This document shows, in pieces, positions 48,701 through 60,456 of a stretch of DNA of 64,000 bases. The notes beneath the pieces were generated by a model, which made no database searches, was not told where the DNA came from, and was given only the letters and a program-made list of their open reading frames with translations. The stretch lies in the NCBI RefSeq assembly GCF_003073045.1, contig NC_037594.1, positions 23,008,927 through 23,072,926 on the forward strand, written 5' to 3'. Source of the DNA: Pomacea canaliculata. Taxonomy: Eukaryota > Mollusca > Gastropoda > Architaenioglossa > Ampullariidae. The first letter of the stretch is position 1, and every line of letters begins with the position of its first letter. Position numbers and translations under genes: made by a program.

Positions 48701-50830
48701 GGAAGGGTAAACTGATTCTATCTAAATATAAACGAAACTTAAAACACGCACTTTCCACTCCCCCTGCAACTTAATTAATCTTACACCTACTGTCCAGAAA
48801 CCGTATTCATGCGAAAAAAAGCTCCATTCGAAAAACACAGTCAAAGCGTGCCAAAAAAAAAAAAAAAAAAAAAAAATGAGGTACAAAACACGCTTGGCTG
48901 TCTATTGAACTTTTCTTAATTTCTTATCCTGTCTCTCTCTCTCTCTTTTTTTTTTGAATCTGGCACGAAGCATGTCCCCCGTGAGAATGGGGCTTCCTCC
49001 ACCCCTATCCACCGAATTTGCGATATTTTCCGCTTGACTTTTGACTGGATCAGGCAAATGGAAATTGGTGTCATGGAAGTTAGCCCGACCCAAACATGGT
49101 GGCTCTGATCCAGAGTTCAACAACTTTGGAGTTTTTTTCTCACGGCCTCTCCCCTCTACACTTACCCCCAGAAGTCAAGCAACAGAAACATTCAGAGCAA
49201 AAATGTCCTCCGTCTAGTTACTTTTCTGGAACTTTCTACTCTTCTCTAGAATGCGTCTTTACGACAGCTACACGTACACCATCGTGAAAACGACTTTGAT
49301 GACTTCAGCAGCTGAAGTTGGTGATTTCGAGGGCATTGTAACTGCTGGAAGATCCACTTCAAAAGGATTTTGAGCTGTTTCCGTTTTTTTATTTCATTGC
49401 ACAATTCCTCATTGAATACATGTAAGGCATTACATAATTAAATCTCTGATACATTTCCCTGCCGTCGTCTGAACTGTCTTCAGTTTGCTCTAAAGGTCTC
49501 AGAATTGAGGAAACCGAACATGAATGTAGGCAAAGGCTACTTGTAGGGTTATACGACTGATGATAAAGATTTGATTAAGAGAAATTTTATAAACGCTGTT
49601 AATTGTATTTTAAAAAATTGAGAAGCCAAGCTCAAATGGGTTTCCCAAAAAAAAAAAAAAAAAGCTGATCGTCTCAGGAGATTGTCACGTGACCGAGGGC
49701 TTTTTTTCTCAACGCGTTGATTGACGACATTTCTGCAATAATCTTCGTCTTCTGTCACGGTGGTTGTGCTGCTGTGATGGGTAAAAAATGACACTTTAAA
49801 TGACAGGAACATCTTTAAAAGTGTCAGTTGCTGGTCTGGAACATTCTCTCTCTGGAACTGGATAGAAAATGGAGCCTGACATGGCTCCAGCTTCCCATTT
49901 TCCCCTCAGACTTCATTTTCTCCAAGTCGCGACCGTGAAAGGTCAAACGCCTTCTTTTTTGTTTCTTTCTTTCGCGGGTGACAAAGCCTTGTGAGTCGGT
50001 GGCTAAAATGTTTAGAGTCAGCATGTTATTGTTTTTAATGTTTTTTAAATGTCATTCCTTTATTATCGTTGGTCAGTGCAGAGAGAACGACGTGCTTTGG
50101 ATATGATGCTCCGCTCTCTCTGCGCTCTATTATTATTATTAGTAGAAGTCGTCGTAGTCGTCGTCGTCGTCTTACATAGCATACATTTATTTGGATAAAC
50201 TACTAGCAGTAATAGTCAATTGAAGATTCTTTAAAAAGTTGTAATCGTTTTCACATTTTTTCCGATCCACATGCGTTCACACATCTTTCTGTTTAATCAT
50301 TTTCATAAAAGCTTTTGTTTAAAATTAGGAAAATTATCCAGAAGATTCTTGACTATGTTATCAAATTTAATATTAGTGGGTAGCAAACGTCTCTCGCTTA
50401 CCGATGTGGATTACAATAAACTCTCCTGAACAGATACGCTACCACCTTCATGTCGTCATCGGCATGGGGAGCCACCCTCTTCGTTTGGTCAACCAGAAGC
50501 TTCTACGTCCCTTGCTGAAGATGTTGGACGACATTATGAGTCGCTTGAACAGTCGCAGAGGACATTCACACTGTTAGTTTGTATCAAACAGTTCTTATTA
50601 TAAATATCAGCACTATTATAAGCTACTTTTGCTTATATTTGGCATGCGTTGGCATTGTGGAAGGACAATGAAAACCAAACTGGTTTCAAAGGTGCAGAGC
50701 GAGGATCTGGTGAGTCGGGGGTTGAATAAGACATATTAGGACAGAAGGCGTCTGTCGTCTGCACATTATGTTCATCCTTACATATTATCAAATGAATAAA
50801 TCGTCTATTCTTAAGGTTAACATGGATACA
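45760..50830. other. Gene-poor region with low-complexity tracts
   Basis: I see no supportable gene. Notable items are an SDR-intron-like repeat fragment at 46,606-46,653, a TGACGTCA palindrome at 47,982-47,989 and a poly-A run near 48,855-48,877. There is also an A-rich run near 49,648 and a GTC/GTA triplet tract near 50,140-50,172. Minus frames at 47,070-47,315 and 48,101-48,367 have some cysteines but no domain I can name. Confidence 0.55.
46606..46653 (+). repeat. Isolated copy of a short repeat found in SDR intron 5
   Basis: GTCTGCCAGCAGTCCAG with flanking A-run and AATACAAGTTCGTGGA matches the middle of SDR intron 5 in copies A (about 6,650), B (about 12,900), C (about 21,319), D (about 25,203) and E (about 34,358). 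It lies 12 kb outside the array, so it is a dispersed repeat rather than part of the tandem unit. Confidence 0.6.
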
Positions 50831-50846
50831 AACAAATGGTTGTATC

Positions 50847-51050
50847 AAGGTTAACTGGCATACAGTCGCATGGATTCTTCATATCCCATGGCTTACCGGC
50901 TTCCAATCCAATGCCTGTATAAAATATCCCAGGGGTAACTGGCTTACAATCACAGTCTCATGCATCAAACGTCTTGAGGCTAACTGGCTTACAATCACAG
51001 GCTCATGCACCCCGAGGGTAACTGGCTTTCAATTCCATGGATGCACTTTC
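50847..51050. repeat. Degenerate minisatellite, unit about 38-45 bp, five copies
   Basis: Copies starting at about 50,847, 50,887, 50,931, 50,976 and 51,013 share a GGTAACTGGCTTACAATCACA-like core followed by CTCATGCA. The central two are nearly identical and the outer ones decayed. No coding potential. Confidence 0.7.
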
Positions 51051-54000
51051 CTCTATGAGACATCGTGCTTTCTCGCCTCGCATCCGCGTGATGACAGACA
51101 GATGAGATGAAGAATGATCCGAACACGAGAACCGGCTTTAAAAAAAAAGAAAATGAAAGAAAATCGGGAAACAGTAACATGTGCGGCGTCTTTCTGTGGA
51201 ACTCGGTGCTGTCGTTGTTGTGGGTGTGGCGGAACGTCTGTCCGAGAGAAAGGCTCGATGATAGTCACGTGAATAAATGCTACCCCCTCTCCCAGCTCCC
51301 AAACAACTGTCGTGGCCGAGAAGCTATTTGCATGACCATAGATTTTGGAGAAACCCTCCTTCCCCCGAGCCGGTGCAGATTGATTTCAGCACGGAGCACC
51401 ATCTCTCACAAGAGGAAATTGGCCATGGGCTGATGCCAGCGGCTCATTTTCGTGCTCTCCAGCTTTGAGTTTTGCTCGACTCCATTCAGGTTTTACGTCT
51501 CCTGTTAGAGCAGATCACCCAAGACAGTGGATCAAACATTTTGGTGCTGCATCAGTGTGTGTGACACGAATATTGGCCAAAGGCAAATCGTCATTCAGTT
51601 CCAGAGTTTTTTTAAGACATTATTTGTTTTGCCGTGGTCGACCAGTCAATTTGAGTTCTCGTTTGGCAAAATGCTTTCGGTTTGTTGGCGGTGACATACC
51701 CGGACTTCAAATGTCACATAATTTGCTCTGCGACATTTGTGAAAATAATGGTTTTGGGCAAGACAATCTTTTTTTTTAAAAAAAAGTATTAAAATTACGA
51801 GCATTGTGGCACGCCCTGAAGCACAATAACCGTTGTCCTCCATGAATCTAAATATCTTTGGTGTAACTCACAGGCAGTCGACCTAAGTACAAATAGGTCA
51901 GTGAAAAATTCAATTCTCTAATCGACTCGTGATAGAAAGAGCAACACTTCCCGTTTGTTGGTGGTAGATGTCGCTGCTGGGTCTGTAAACAAATGTGTGC
52001 GATGTCTCGAAGACGGAAGCGAGGACGTCTCAGCGCACGTGACCCAACTGTCAATGCCACAAGTTCAGGTCCAGCAGTTCAGGTCCTCGTCTGTCGTTCG
52101 CTGTAACTGATGCCTGAGTTTTCTGTGCGCTAATAATCTTTTTCAGTCAGGTGCATTGCTTGCAGCAGGTGCCACTGAAATTAAACCATAAAAATCTATG
52201 CACTTTTCTTTAATTTCAGGAAATATTTAATTTCGTTTGAAAAGCAACCAAGATAAAAGACTTCACGAATTCCATATAATTCGCACAGCAATTTATGGTT
52301 CTAGTTCTTCCACAAGGTATAGTTCTACTGAGCTTTGGAAATGTACACTTGTGACGTCATAGTTTTTAATGTTATCTTAATGTTTCGCCATCAAACTTCA
52401 AATTTAGTATTTTGACGAACTTTTCTTTTTGCTGGCCTACACGAGAAATTCAAGACATTGTTTATACCGATCCTCACTTTGCAAGGATTAACTTCTAAGT
52501 CCGGTGCTGGCAGGAAGGGAGCGAGCGTAAATAAAGATAAGAACACTGAAACTTATTGTTGTCAAGTCCAGCATCCATTATTCTTATGTTTGTGTGTTTT
52601 TCTCTTTAAGAAAGCTGTTGGTGGGCGAGAGAGAAAGAAAGACAGGAGAAAGCAGGATGAAGAGGATGAGGACGCAAACCTTTAAACAAGTCAAAGACAA
52701 TGCTCTGTTGCAGCTCACACTGTTCCTCTTCTCACTTTTGCTAAGACTGCGGAGGACGAGGCATAATCCTGTAAGCCAGAATGCAGACGCCGGCTGGAGG
52801 CGGACTAAAAACGTTGTGGAGGGCGCCGTCGCAGCACATTGTGGATGGACGCAGAACGTGCTTAATACGACCCTTGCGCCATGAGCGCCGTCTGCGGTCG
52901 AGATTTCAGCTCATGTGGCCAGGAGGGCGAGCCATTTACACCTCCTTCATAGCCAGGAAGATGACGCGAGTTGGCGGAAAAATCAAGGTTGTGGTTGGTG
53001 GGGTGATGTCCCAAGTTTGAGGACACGTCTGGGGAAGGACGTATGGAGGGATCGATATATATCCTTCAGTCACTCTGTTACCCCACCTCTTGTCCTTTCC
53101 CCTTACCCTTCCCCCCATACCGCATCCTCAGCTGGGACGAAGGATGCTGGGCCATTCCCGTCTTTACTGCTATTATTTTCGGTTGTATTTGATAAAGGGC
53201 GGAGGAACATCGCGCGCTGCTAAAAAAGCGAGGTAGGGGGTGAGACTTGGACAAGAAGATGAATTATGTACTCAGACATCCGCAAAGAGAAAACGAAATA
53301 TCACGTGACATCGAGTCGTCCTTGCCGATGAACCATTTCAACAGACGCTCAGTGGGGTGAGAGAAAAAAAAAAGAAGTGTTTTGCACTTTTGCTGTCGGC
53401 TTTCTTTTCTTTTCTTTTTTGTCTGTATGATTAACGTTTACAATCCGCAAAGAAGAGGACTCAAAAAGACAATTGAATACCCAGACAGTCTATCAATTTA
53501 TCTAGTTCAACTTGATTCGGAAGTATTGTTCACACGAATACACACCAGTCGTGCAGTCACTCTCGCTTTTACTGGTAATGAGGTGACTAGATGCATTGTC
53601 TAAATATTCTGTGTGAGACTACAGAGGCGTCCAAATTTTTTCCAACGACCTCTGGTTACTGCCTGTAGCTGCTAGCGGATGAAGAGTATGGAATGTCTAT
53701 TAGCAAATGAGCTACTTGAAATTTAATAACAATTCAATGAACCGAAGTAAGTAGAGACACGCAGCCTTGGAAACAAAAATAAGGACAATTTCTGTAATGA
53801 ATACCACCAGTCAAAATTCGATATGGAATTAAAATCTGTTTTGGAAAAATTCATGTGGCAAAATTCAATGGAAGATTAACGCTGGCAAGTATCGGTAGAG
53901 GAAGATCGATGTTTGTGACGCCCCGAAAAACGCGAGCAGACTCGTGAAGCGTGTGTCGTCGATATGTCGGTCGGCAGGACATCAGTCAGCAGAACAGCAA

Positions 54001-57000
54001 GACCTCTGATGGCGAGCATGCGCACACACACAGACACACACACACGAGAAACAGGAAATGATGGTGATGAAGACAAAGTTAATTAAGGAAGGCTTTCTGA
54101 TATCACCCACCACATACTCTTTTTCGGGTTTGTGTCTCACTGATCCTCCGTGAATTGCAGTATCAGCATCGCGCTTAGCATCCTGTCCTGTTTCACCCAC
54201 AAACCATCAATACGTTGTGCGAAAGGCAGTAACTAATTCCAGAAAGTTCGCTGACGATGGGATAAATCACTAAGCTGACTTGCCTCCTTTCATGTTTCTA
54301 GTTTGCTTCCGCCGCCCAGCCATCAAATGATGAGTCGATAAATGCGGCAGCGGGGAAGGTGAGAAAGGGGGAAAAACGAGAAATGGGAGGTGGGATAAAG
54401 AGAACGGGAAATAGAGATGGGGGAGATAGAGGGAGGAGGGAAAGAAAGACAGGGTATGACAGAAAAAGAAAGAATGGAAGAGAGGAAGAGAAAGAAAAAA
54501 CCCAAAATGAGAAAGACAGAGGTAGAGAAAGATAAAGAAAACGAGAAAGAAAGAGAGACATGGCTGCCCTGGCCTTGATGTTAAGAATCTGCAGCCATTT
54601 TCTGCCCATGTAAGGATGAGGAATGGCGCAAGCAGAGGGCGCTTCGTCTGACATTGATGAAGAGGCGGCAAAGAGAGTGTGGGTGAGGCCTGGCCGGAGG
54701 GGTCAAGCCAGTGAGCCGGCCGGCGGCCGCGTGGTATCAGATCCTCCATTGCGAGCACCCGGGATACAAGCCAGCGTGAAATAGAGAGACGGCAACAGAG
54801 AGAAAATGCATGGCGGACTGATTAGGGTAAGTCATCGACATCCTCCCACTACCTCACACAGAGGGACAGACCCTCATTTCCAGCCCATGGTCATTGCGGT
54901 GATCAAAGCAAGCACTGCAGACCACGTGGTCTTGAATAAGACAGCTCGGTAGGTTGTGAATAATGACTCTGCATCATTCTGGGGAGGTCAAGGGGTAGAG
55001 GTGAAGAAAAAAATAAAAATAAAAAAACGACTCGAACTGTTGAATCTCAGCTTGAAGTCTTCTGATGTAATTATATTTGCACTGCAACGTTCTTGTTTGA
55101 GCCTCAGATCGCGAAGACTATAGGAGAGGATGAAGCAAACAGCTAGCGAACGTTGGAGACAAGTGGTAGGAGAGATAAAGCGCAGAATGGATGCCAAACC
55201 ATTATCTTATGAAAGACATCGCTTTGGCTTGACGAGGTTGGCTTGCAGTCGTACTCTATCCGCGCGCGCAGTTGCGGGAGGCATCATTAACTTCCGGTGG
55301 CCAAAGTCGATCAATTTGCTGCCGCGAAGAAGGCAAGTTCATTATGAGGCGAAATCGCGTTGGCAAATATTCCCTTTTGTGGCGTGTGAAGTCAGCTTCA
55401 TAGACCCAGCGCGAGCTGGCAAAAAAAAGTGAATGGGGATGTTGATGGTGTTTGGACCCTTTAGAACGAACGAAGGCGCCGAAGAAAGACTGTGCAATCG
55501 AAATCGAAGACAAAATAAAAAGACAGGGGTGGAGGCTGCTGAGGGATAAAACGGTACTAAACAACGGGAAGGAATGCAGCTAGGCAGATGAAAAACAAGA
55601 CTGAAAACAGTTAAAAACTACAACTGAGGGAGGAAACAAAATAATAAAGGATAGATAATCGGCCAGAAAATAAAAACAAGCCTGAAAATTAGTTTTATCA
55701 AAACGAAATTTGATTTCCTAATGTTTCTTCACATTTGGATCGTTTCTAATTCTGGAAATCGTTATGAGTATGCGGGAACTGATTTCGTAAGCATCCCCCT
55801 ACCACACACTATAACTAATAATGATGACTTGTGCATCTCACCCAACAAACCCCTTTACAGAGTCAAGTTCACAGATTCACCCGGAAGGTACTCATGCGCA
55901 TGGGTAGTACCCAAGATTACATAGTGCTTGAAGACAAGAAAATGGCAGGCTTATCCTTTCAAAAGGACGGATTATTAGAGCTCTCAGAGAAAATTATCAA
56001 TCGTTCCAACTTCACCCACCCACCTCACCCGCCTTTACTTGCGCTGGGCTGCAGCGAAACGATTTCTTTCTTTTCTTTCTTGGCTAGCCAGGCAATGTGT
56101 GTGTGGCTATGTCTCTATTACTTTCTGTTTAAAGCTATCTTTCTTCTATATCTATATATATGAGAAAGAGAGATAAGAGAGAGATTTAATTATGCGAGAA
56201 ATTAAAAGCAAGCCGGAATGTTCACTTGTAACCCGAAAGCTGATCAAATGTTTTTCTTCACGAAAACTTGTCTTCCTGTGTGAGTGTTACACAGACTGCG
56301 TTAACAGGATTAAACGAATAAAAATGTTTTCCTATTGCTATAGAGAAGCAAAAGCATGCCTTCTACGTTTCCACTTGTAGAAACTTTTTATGTTTTCATG
56401 ATGAAGTGCTGCAAGAAGAAGAGCAGACGCACAAAATTGATTTTCTGTTGATGGCGACAAATTACACCAGTTAGACAGTCGGGTTGTTTTTATTTACAAA
56501 AAAATTGTCTTGTCAACGAACAGCTGCCTAAGAGAACATGTTGCATGTTAGAGTCTTTAAAGCACACAGTGGTCTGAAATTCGTGCTTTATGGCGCGTGA
56601 ATAATAATAATAGTACAAATAATAGTAATACAAATAATAGAAATACAAATAATAGAAATAATAAGAACCATAGATGCTTCACTTGCCGAACCTCTTGGTG
56701 CGAGCGTTTGGCGGGTGCAAGATGGCGTGGTCTGGTGAGTAACAAAAGTGTCTCGATGAAGAGTAAAGAGTGAGCATATGAGATAGATGTGGAGACAGAG
56801 ATGAAGCCTTGACATCACACAGCTTGCAGTCAGGTCGAGTTGAAGAGTTGAGGCAGGCAGCAACTGGAGCGTGCGAGTAAGAGAGGTCTGACGTGGTTAC
56901 GTTTTCTTGACCCGAGAATAGGTCAAGGGGCGAAGTCAGATAACTGCACAACAGGTTTTTGAAAGCTTAAAACTTTTCTACACAAGCAAATTTACAATCG

Positions 57001-57600
57001 CTCCTTTGCCAATTAGAGGTGTTCCACAAGCTTATAAAAAACTGTGCTGATGGTAACGAAGGTCTGGCTTCAGCACTTTTATATTGTTTAAAACAGTCAG
57101 TTTTTTTTAAAAATAGTTCTAAAATTGAATTGTGCGCTGTGTTTCTACAAAACTGATTTTCTAAATAAATTTAAAGCCTAAATTAGAATGTGTGTGGAAC
57201 TGGGCCCTGGGCTCTGGGCTCTAGACACATGTCGAACCCTTAAACTTGTTCTGTAGAAGCAAATTTAGAAGTGTTTTTAGGAAATTACTTTTAAGCCATT
57301 AAGAAGTATTGAACAGACATTTTAGAATTATTCTAAGAAAGAGTTTCGCTCCTAAATTTAAAAGACTGCAGAGCTGTTGTAAACTTGCTAAAACTTTATT
57401 GAAAGCTACGACCACAGTTATCAGAATCACATTAGTGAAGAACTAAAGGCGTTGGTAAACAAACAAGAGACCCGAAAATAAAACGAGGGCGAATTGTGTC
57501 AACGGTTTGGATTTATATAAACAGACGCCAATTAAAACACTTTTATCTAATTTCATTAATTAACGATAATTGATTGATACTTATTTTTATTTATTAATTT
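51051..57600. other. Gene-poor region, mostly non-coding
   Basis: No exon with support. The stretch holds a TGACGTCA at 52,352-52,359, a (CA)n run near 54,025-54,052, a purine-rich GA tract at about 54,355-54,570 and several short frames without recognisable domains. The region at 52,600-53,200 is somewhat richer in GC and may include regulatory sequence. Confidence 0.5.
54355..54570. repeat. Purine-rich (GA) low-complexity tract
   Basis: A stretch of about 215 bp made mostly of G and A on the + strand (GAGAAAG, GGGAGG and similar). It creates long spurious Phe/Leu/Ser/Pro frames on the minus strand, which I do not annotate. Confidence 0.8.
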
Positions 57601-57621
57601 AAAATCTAACAATTGTGTTGT

Positions 57622-57648
57622 GTAACCCTAACCCTAACCCTAACCCAT
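57622..57648. repeat. Interstitial telomere-like (TAACCC)n tract
   Basis: About four units of TAACCC, the complement of TTAGGG, lie in AT-rich sequence. TTAGGG is the usual metazoan telomere repeat, so this short interstitial tract fits an animal genome and may mark an old break repair or a telomere-derived insertion. Confidence 0.75.
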
Positions 57649-57777
57649 TTAGAAGCACTTGATAGTAAGGTTGTCCTGAAATAAATGTGTTTAAAACTGG
57701 AAATGTGCCACTAACCCCTGAACTGTCAGTGATATGATGGGACAGCCGTTGCATACAATCAAGTATGGAAAGAATTT

Positions 57778-58165
57778 ATGTTGGCATTGGCAGTGCGCAG
57801 GCTCGACTATTGTCACGCTCTGTTGATTTCCCTGACTACCTGTTTGACAAGCTCCAGAGAGCTGAGAGAGATGCTGGTGGCATCATGTCACCCCACATCA
57901 CGGGATCTGCACTGGCTGCCAGTTCCAGGCTCGTCTGGAATTCAAGATCGCCTTACTTTGTGATTTCGTCGTTCACGGTCTCGCCTCAGTCTGTCTGAGC
58001 TCATGTCGCCCTACCTGCCAGGTGTTCGCTCTGCCCTCCCTCTCTCACTCTCTGTCCTACATATCAGAATGGAGGATACATTCTCATTCTTGTTTCTGGT
58101 CTGGCCTGGTATTTGGAATGCCCAGCCTCTCAGTAGAGACACTATATGCCTTTTTGGTCTGGACT
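57778..58165 (+). pseudogene. Decayed LINE reverse-transcriptase 3' end
   Basis: In shifting frames the sequence reads RRLDYCHALLI, DYLFDKLQRAERDAG, LHWLPV and a Leu-rich tail with GMPSLS. This is the order seen at the C-terminus of non-LTR retrotransposon ORF2 proteins of the CR1/L2/Jockey kind (RLDYCNALL, LQRVQNAAAR, LHWLPV, WNSLP). Frameshifts and stops show it is dead. No 3' terminal repeat or target duplication was identified. Confidence 0.65.
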
Positions 58166-59600
58166 GGAAAATTATTTCTTTGGCACACTCAGCAACATTA
58201 CTTTTCTTTGTTTGTTTTTTTTTTGAACAGAAGAAAGGCTTAGGAAATAGAACAATTAGCAGAACTACAACTGTTTAGGCGGTCTTTAAAGATTGCTCAA
58301 GACTGAACAAGACTCACAAATGACAGTGGCGTTGAAGAATGCAGAGTAGACACCGTTCGATTGAGAATATACCTCTGACAACATATCTTCAGACAACAAA
58401 CATTATAAGAACTGTTCACGATCAAATTACAAGTCGTCGTACTGTCACATTGTCCAGGTCACATCAGTGTTCTAGCAAGAGAAAACTTCTCGATCACATT
58501 TTTTTTTTTTTGTGTGTGTGGTGGGTAGATTTTATTAGAGAACTTTGCGCTACGAAACCCTTTTCAAACAAAAAAAATTTGACAGTAAAACAAATATTTC
58601 AAAGCCTGGACTTGGGTTATCACAGACTGTAAAGCACTCAAATGGTCGAGAAGACGCGAGAGAGGGAACAAAAAGATCACAAGAGTACTGATTGCAGTGT
58701 GACCGGGAACGAGGCTGGAGCCCTCCATCATTTGCCTTCACTTCAAGTGCATTCAGAGAACGAATGGGCAAACGCCTTTCCACGACAGTCAGCAGATGAT
58801 TTCCTCGCCGTTTTCTCCTCTGACCCCGTTCATTCCTCCACTCCTTCCCCTCCCCACGACGACGATTCCCACGAAAATTATTGCCTTCAAGCGGTGACTT
58901 ATTTGCACCAGATCCGAGAGTTGATACAGATTAGTTCGTAGCCGAAGTCGTCAACATTCTTTGCCGAAATACAGTGTGGAGTAGGCAGGAGGCCTGTTGG
59001 CAAAGTTATCTCGAAGGTAGAGCTGGAGAACGTACAAAAATCGAGAATAAGTGCAAACGGTCGACAGATAACCCAAGGGTCTTCTTGCACATGGCGTCGG
59101 CCCCAGTAGTGTCGACGGTGATGTGATTAAAGGTAAGTCATTTATCGCTAATATAAATATTTAAAGCCTGTCTGTCTTTTACAAAGGGGGCTTCAAGTGC
59201 AGTACAATGGCAAGGACTAAGAAATTTAAGAACGAAAGAACAAGTGATTAGCTTTTTTTAATCACGAGAAGCTTATGTGAACGGCCTCGTGGTTGCGAGT
59301 TTTTCTTGGCTAAAGTAGGGAATCACGCGCTTGCACACCAGACCTACCGTCACTGTGATTTCTGTAGCAAGGAGACAGGAAGGAGTGAGTGATGGAATAA
59401 GGACTGATACAATTGTTATAACAGATGCCAGCGTGTAGCCCGGATATCCAGTACTGACAGCATAATGAACAAAATGAGTTCTGTGAGCTAGGTCTTCTCA
59501 CGACAGACACGCAGGACGTCGTGCTGCTGACAAGATTCGCGAGGTGATATTTCGGTTCCACTTTCAGCCATGACGGGGTGTGTGTGTAGCGGGTGAGGAG

Positions 59601-59683
59601 GTAGAGTAGGATAGGAATAGGATAGGATAGTGTGATGGAGGTAGAGTAGGATAGGGATAGGATAGGATAGTGTGATGGAGGTA
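59601..59683. repeat. Two-copy 40-bp tandem repeat
   Basis: GTAGAGTAGGATAGG begins at 59,601 and again at 59,641; the two 40-bp units differ at one base. The units are themselves built from GATAG/GGATA pieces. Confidence 0.85.
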
Positions 59684-59915
59684 CCCGTTACCCGTTTTTT
59701 TATACGCAATACTTCCTTTTCGGTCACAAAACACAAAATAAAAAGTGCAGTTGGGTCGCCCATCGCCGTCCTTCTTTTTTTCTATGGTTAAAAAGAGACT
59801 CGGGCGTATTGCGCATGCTCGTCCTTTCACGAATGCGAGTAGCGTCCCGATCGTCATCTAAGTCATCTGCATCGTCGTCGTAAACTTCAGAATCTTACTC
59901 ACCACCCTTAGCGAT

Positions 59916-60122
59916 GTTAGAGATGATATCGCCATCCATGCTAATTTTAGAGATGATGTCACCATTCTTGGTAATTTTAGAGACGACGTCGCTATCTTTT
60001 TTTTTTTGGTAGATGACGTCACCATCCTTAGTGACGTAGAGTTGATGACATAATCTTAGTTGGCATTAGCGACGTCACCGTTATTATTGACGTTAGTGAT
60101 GACGTCACCATCGTTATTGACG
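59916..60122. repeat. Degenerate 30-bp minisatellite rich in TGACGTCA sites
   Basis: About seven units of 26-32 bp start near 59,916, 59,946, 59,976, 60,008, 60,036, 60,067 and 60,093. Their core is TTAGAGATGACGTCACCAT. Two contain a perfect TGACGTCA palindrome (60,014-60,021 and 60,100-60,107), the CRE/ATF binding sequence; others are one base off. A T-run interrupts the third unit. Confidence 0.75.
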
Positions 60123-60330
60123 TCCAGTCATTCGTATTGATTATTCCCACTGATGTCCACGATGTCTATTTACATAGCCAGGTCAACTCTGTCTCTCCTT
60201 CACTCATTTCTTAATCCCTCCCCACACGCACCCACACCCCTCGTTCCCTTTCTACGCATGTTTGTCAAGTAGGTGTGCAAGATGTCGTCCTCTCAAAAGA
60301 TTGTTGCTGTTTCCTCGTAGCAAGAACTAT

Positions 60331-60456
60331 GGTATTATTACTGATGGGTATCCATGGTACCATTACTAATGAGTATCTATGGTATCATTACTGAGGCGTA
60401 TCCATAATACCGTTACTGAAGAGGTATCTGTGGTGCCATTAGTGAGGAGTATCTAC
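60331..60456. repeat. 25-bp minisatellite, five copies
   Basis: Five consecutive 25-26 bp units begin at 60,331, 60,356, 60,381, 60,406 and 60,432, with the core GGTACCATTACTGAGGAGTA. Units differ from one another at three to six positions. No coding role is visible. Confidence 0.85.

Noticed and set aside
54270..54758. 162-codon minus-strand frame
   Set aside because: Produced by the purine-rich GA tract; composition almost only Phe, Leu, Ser and Pro with overlapping frames also open.
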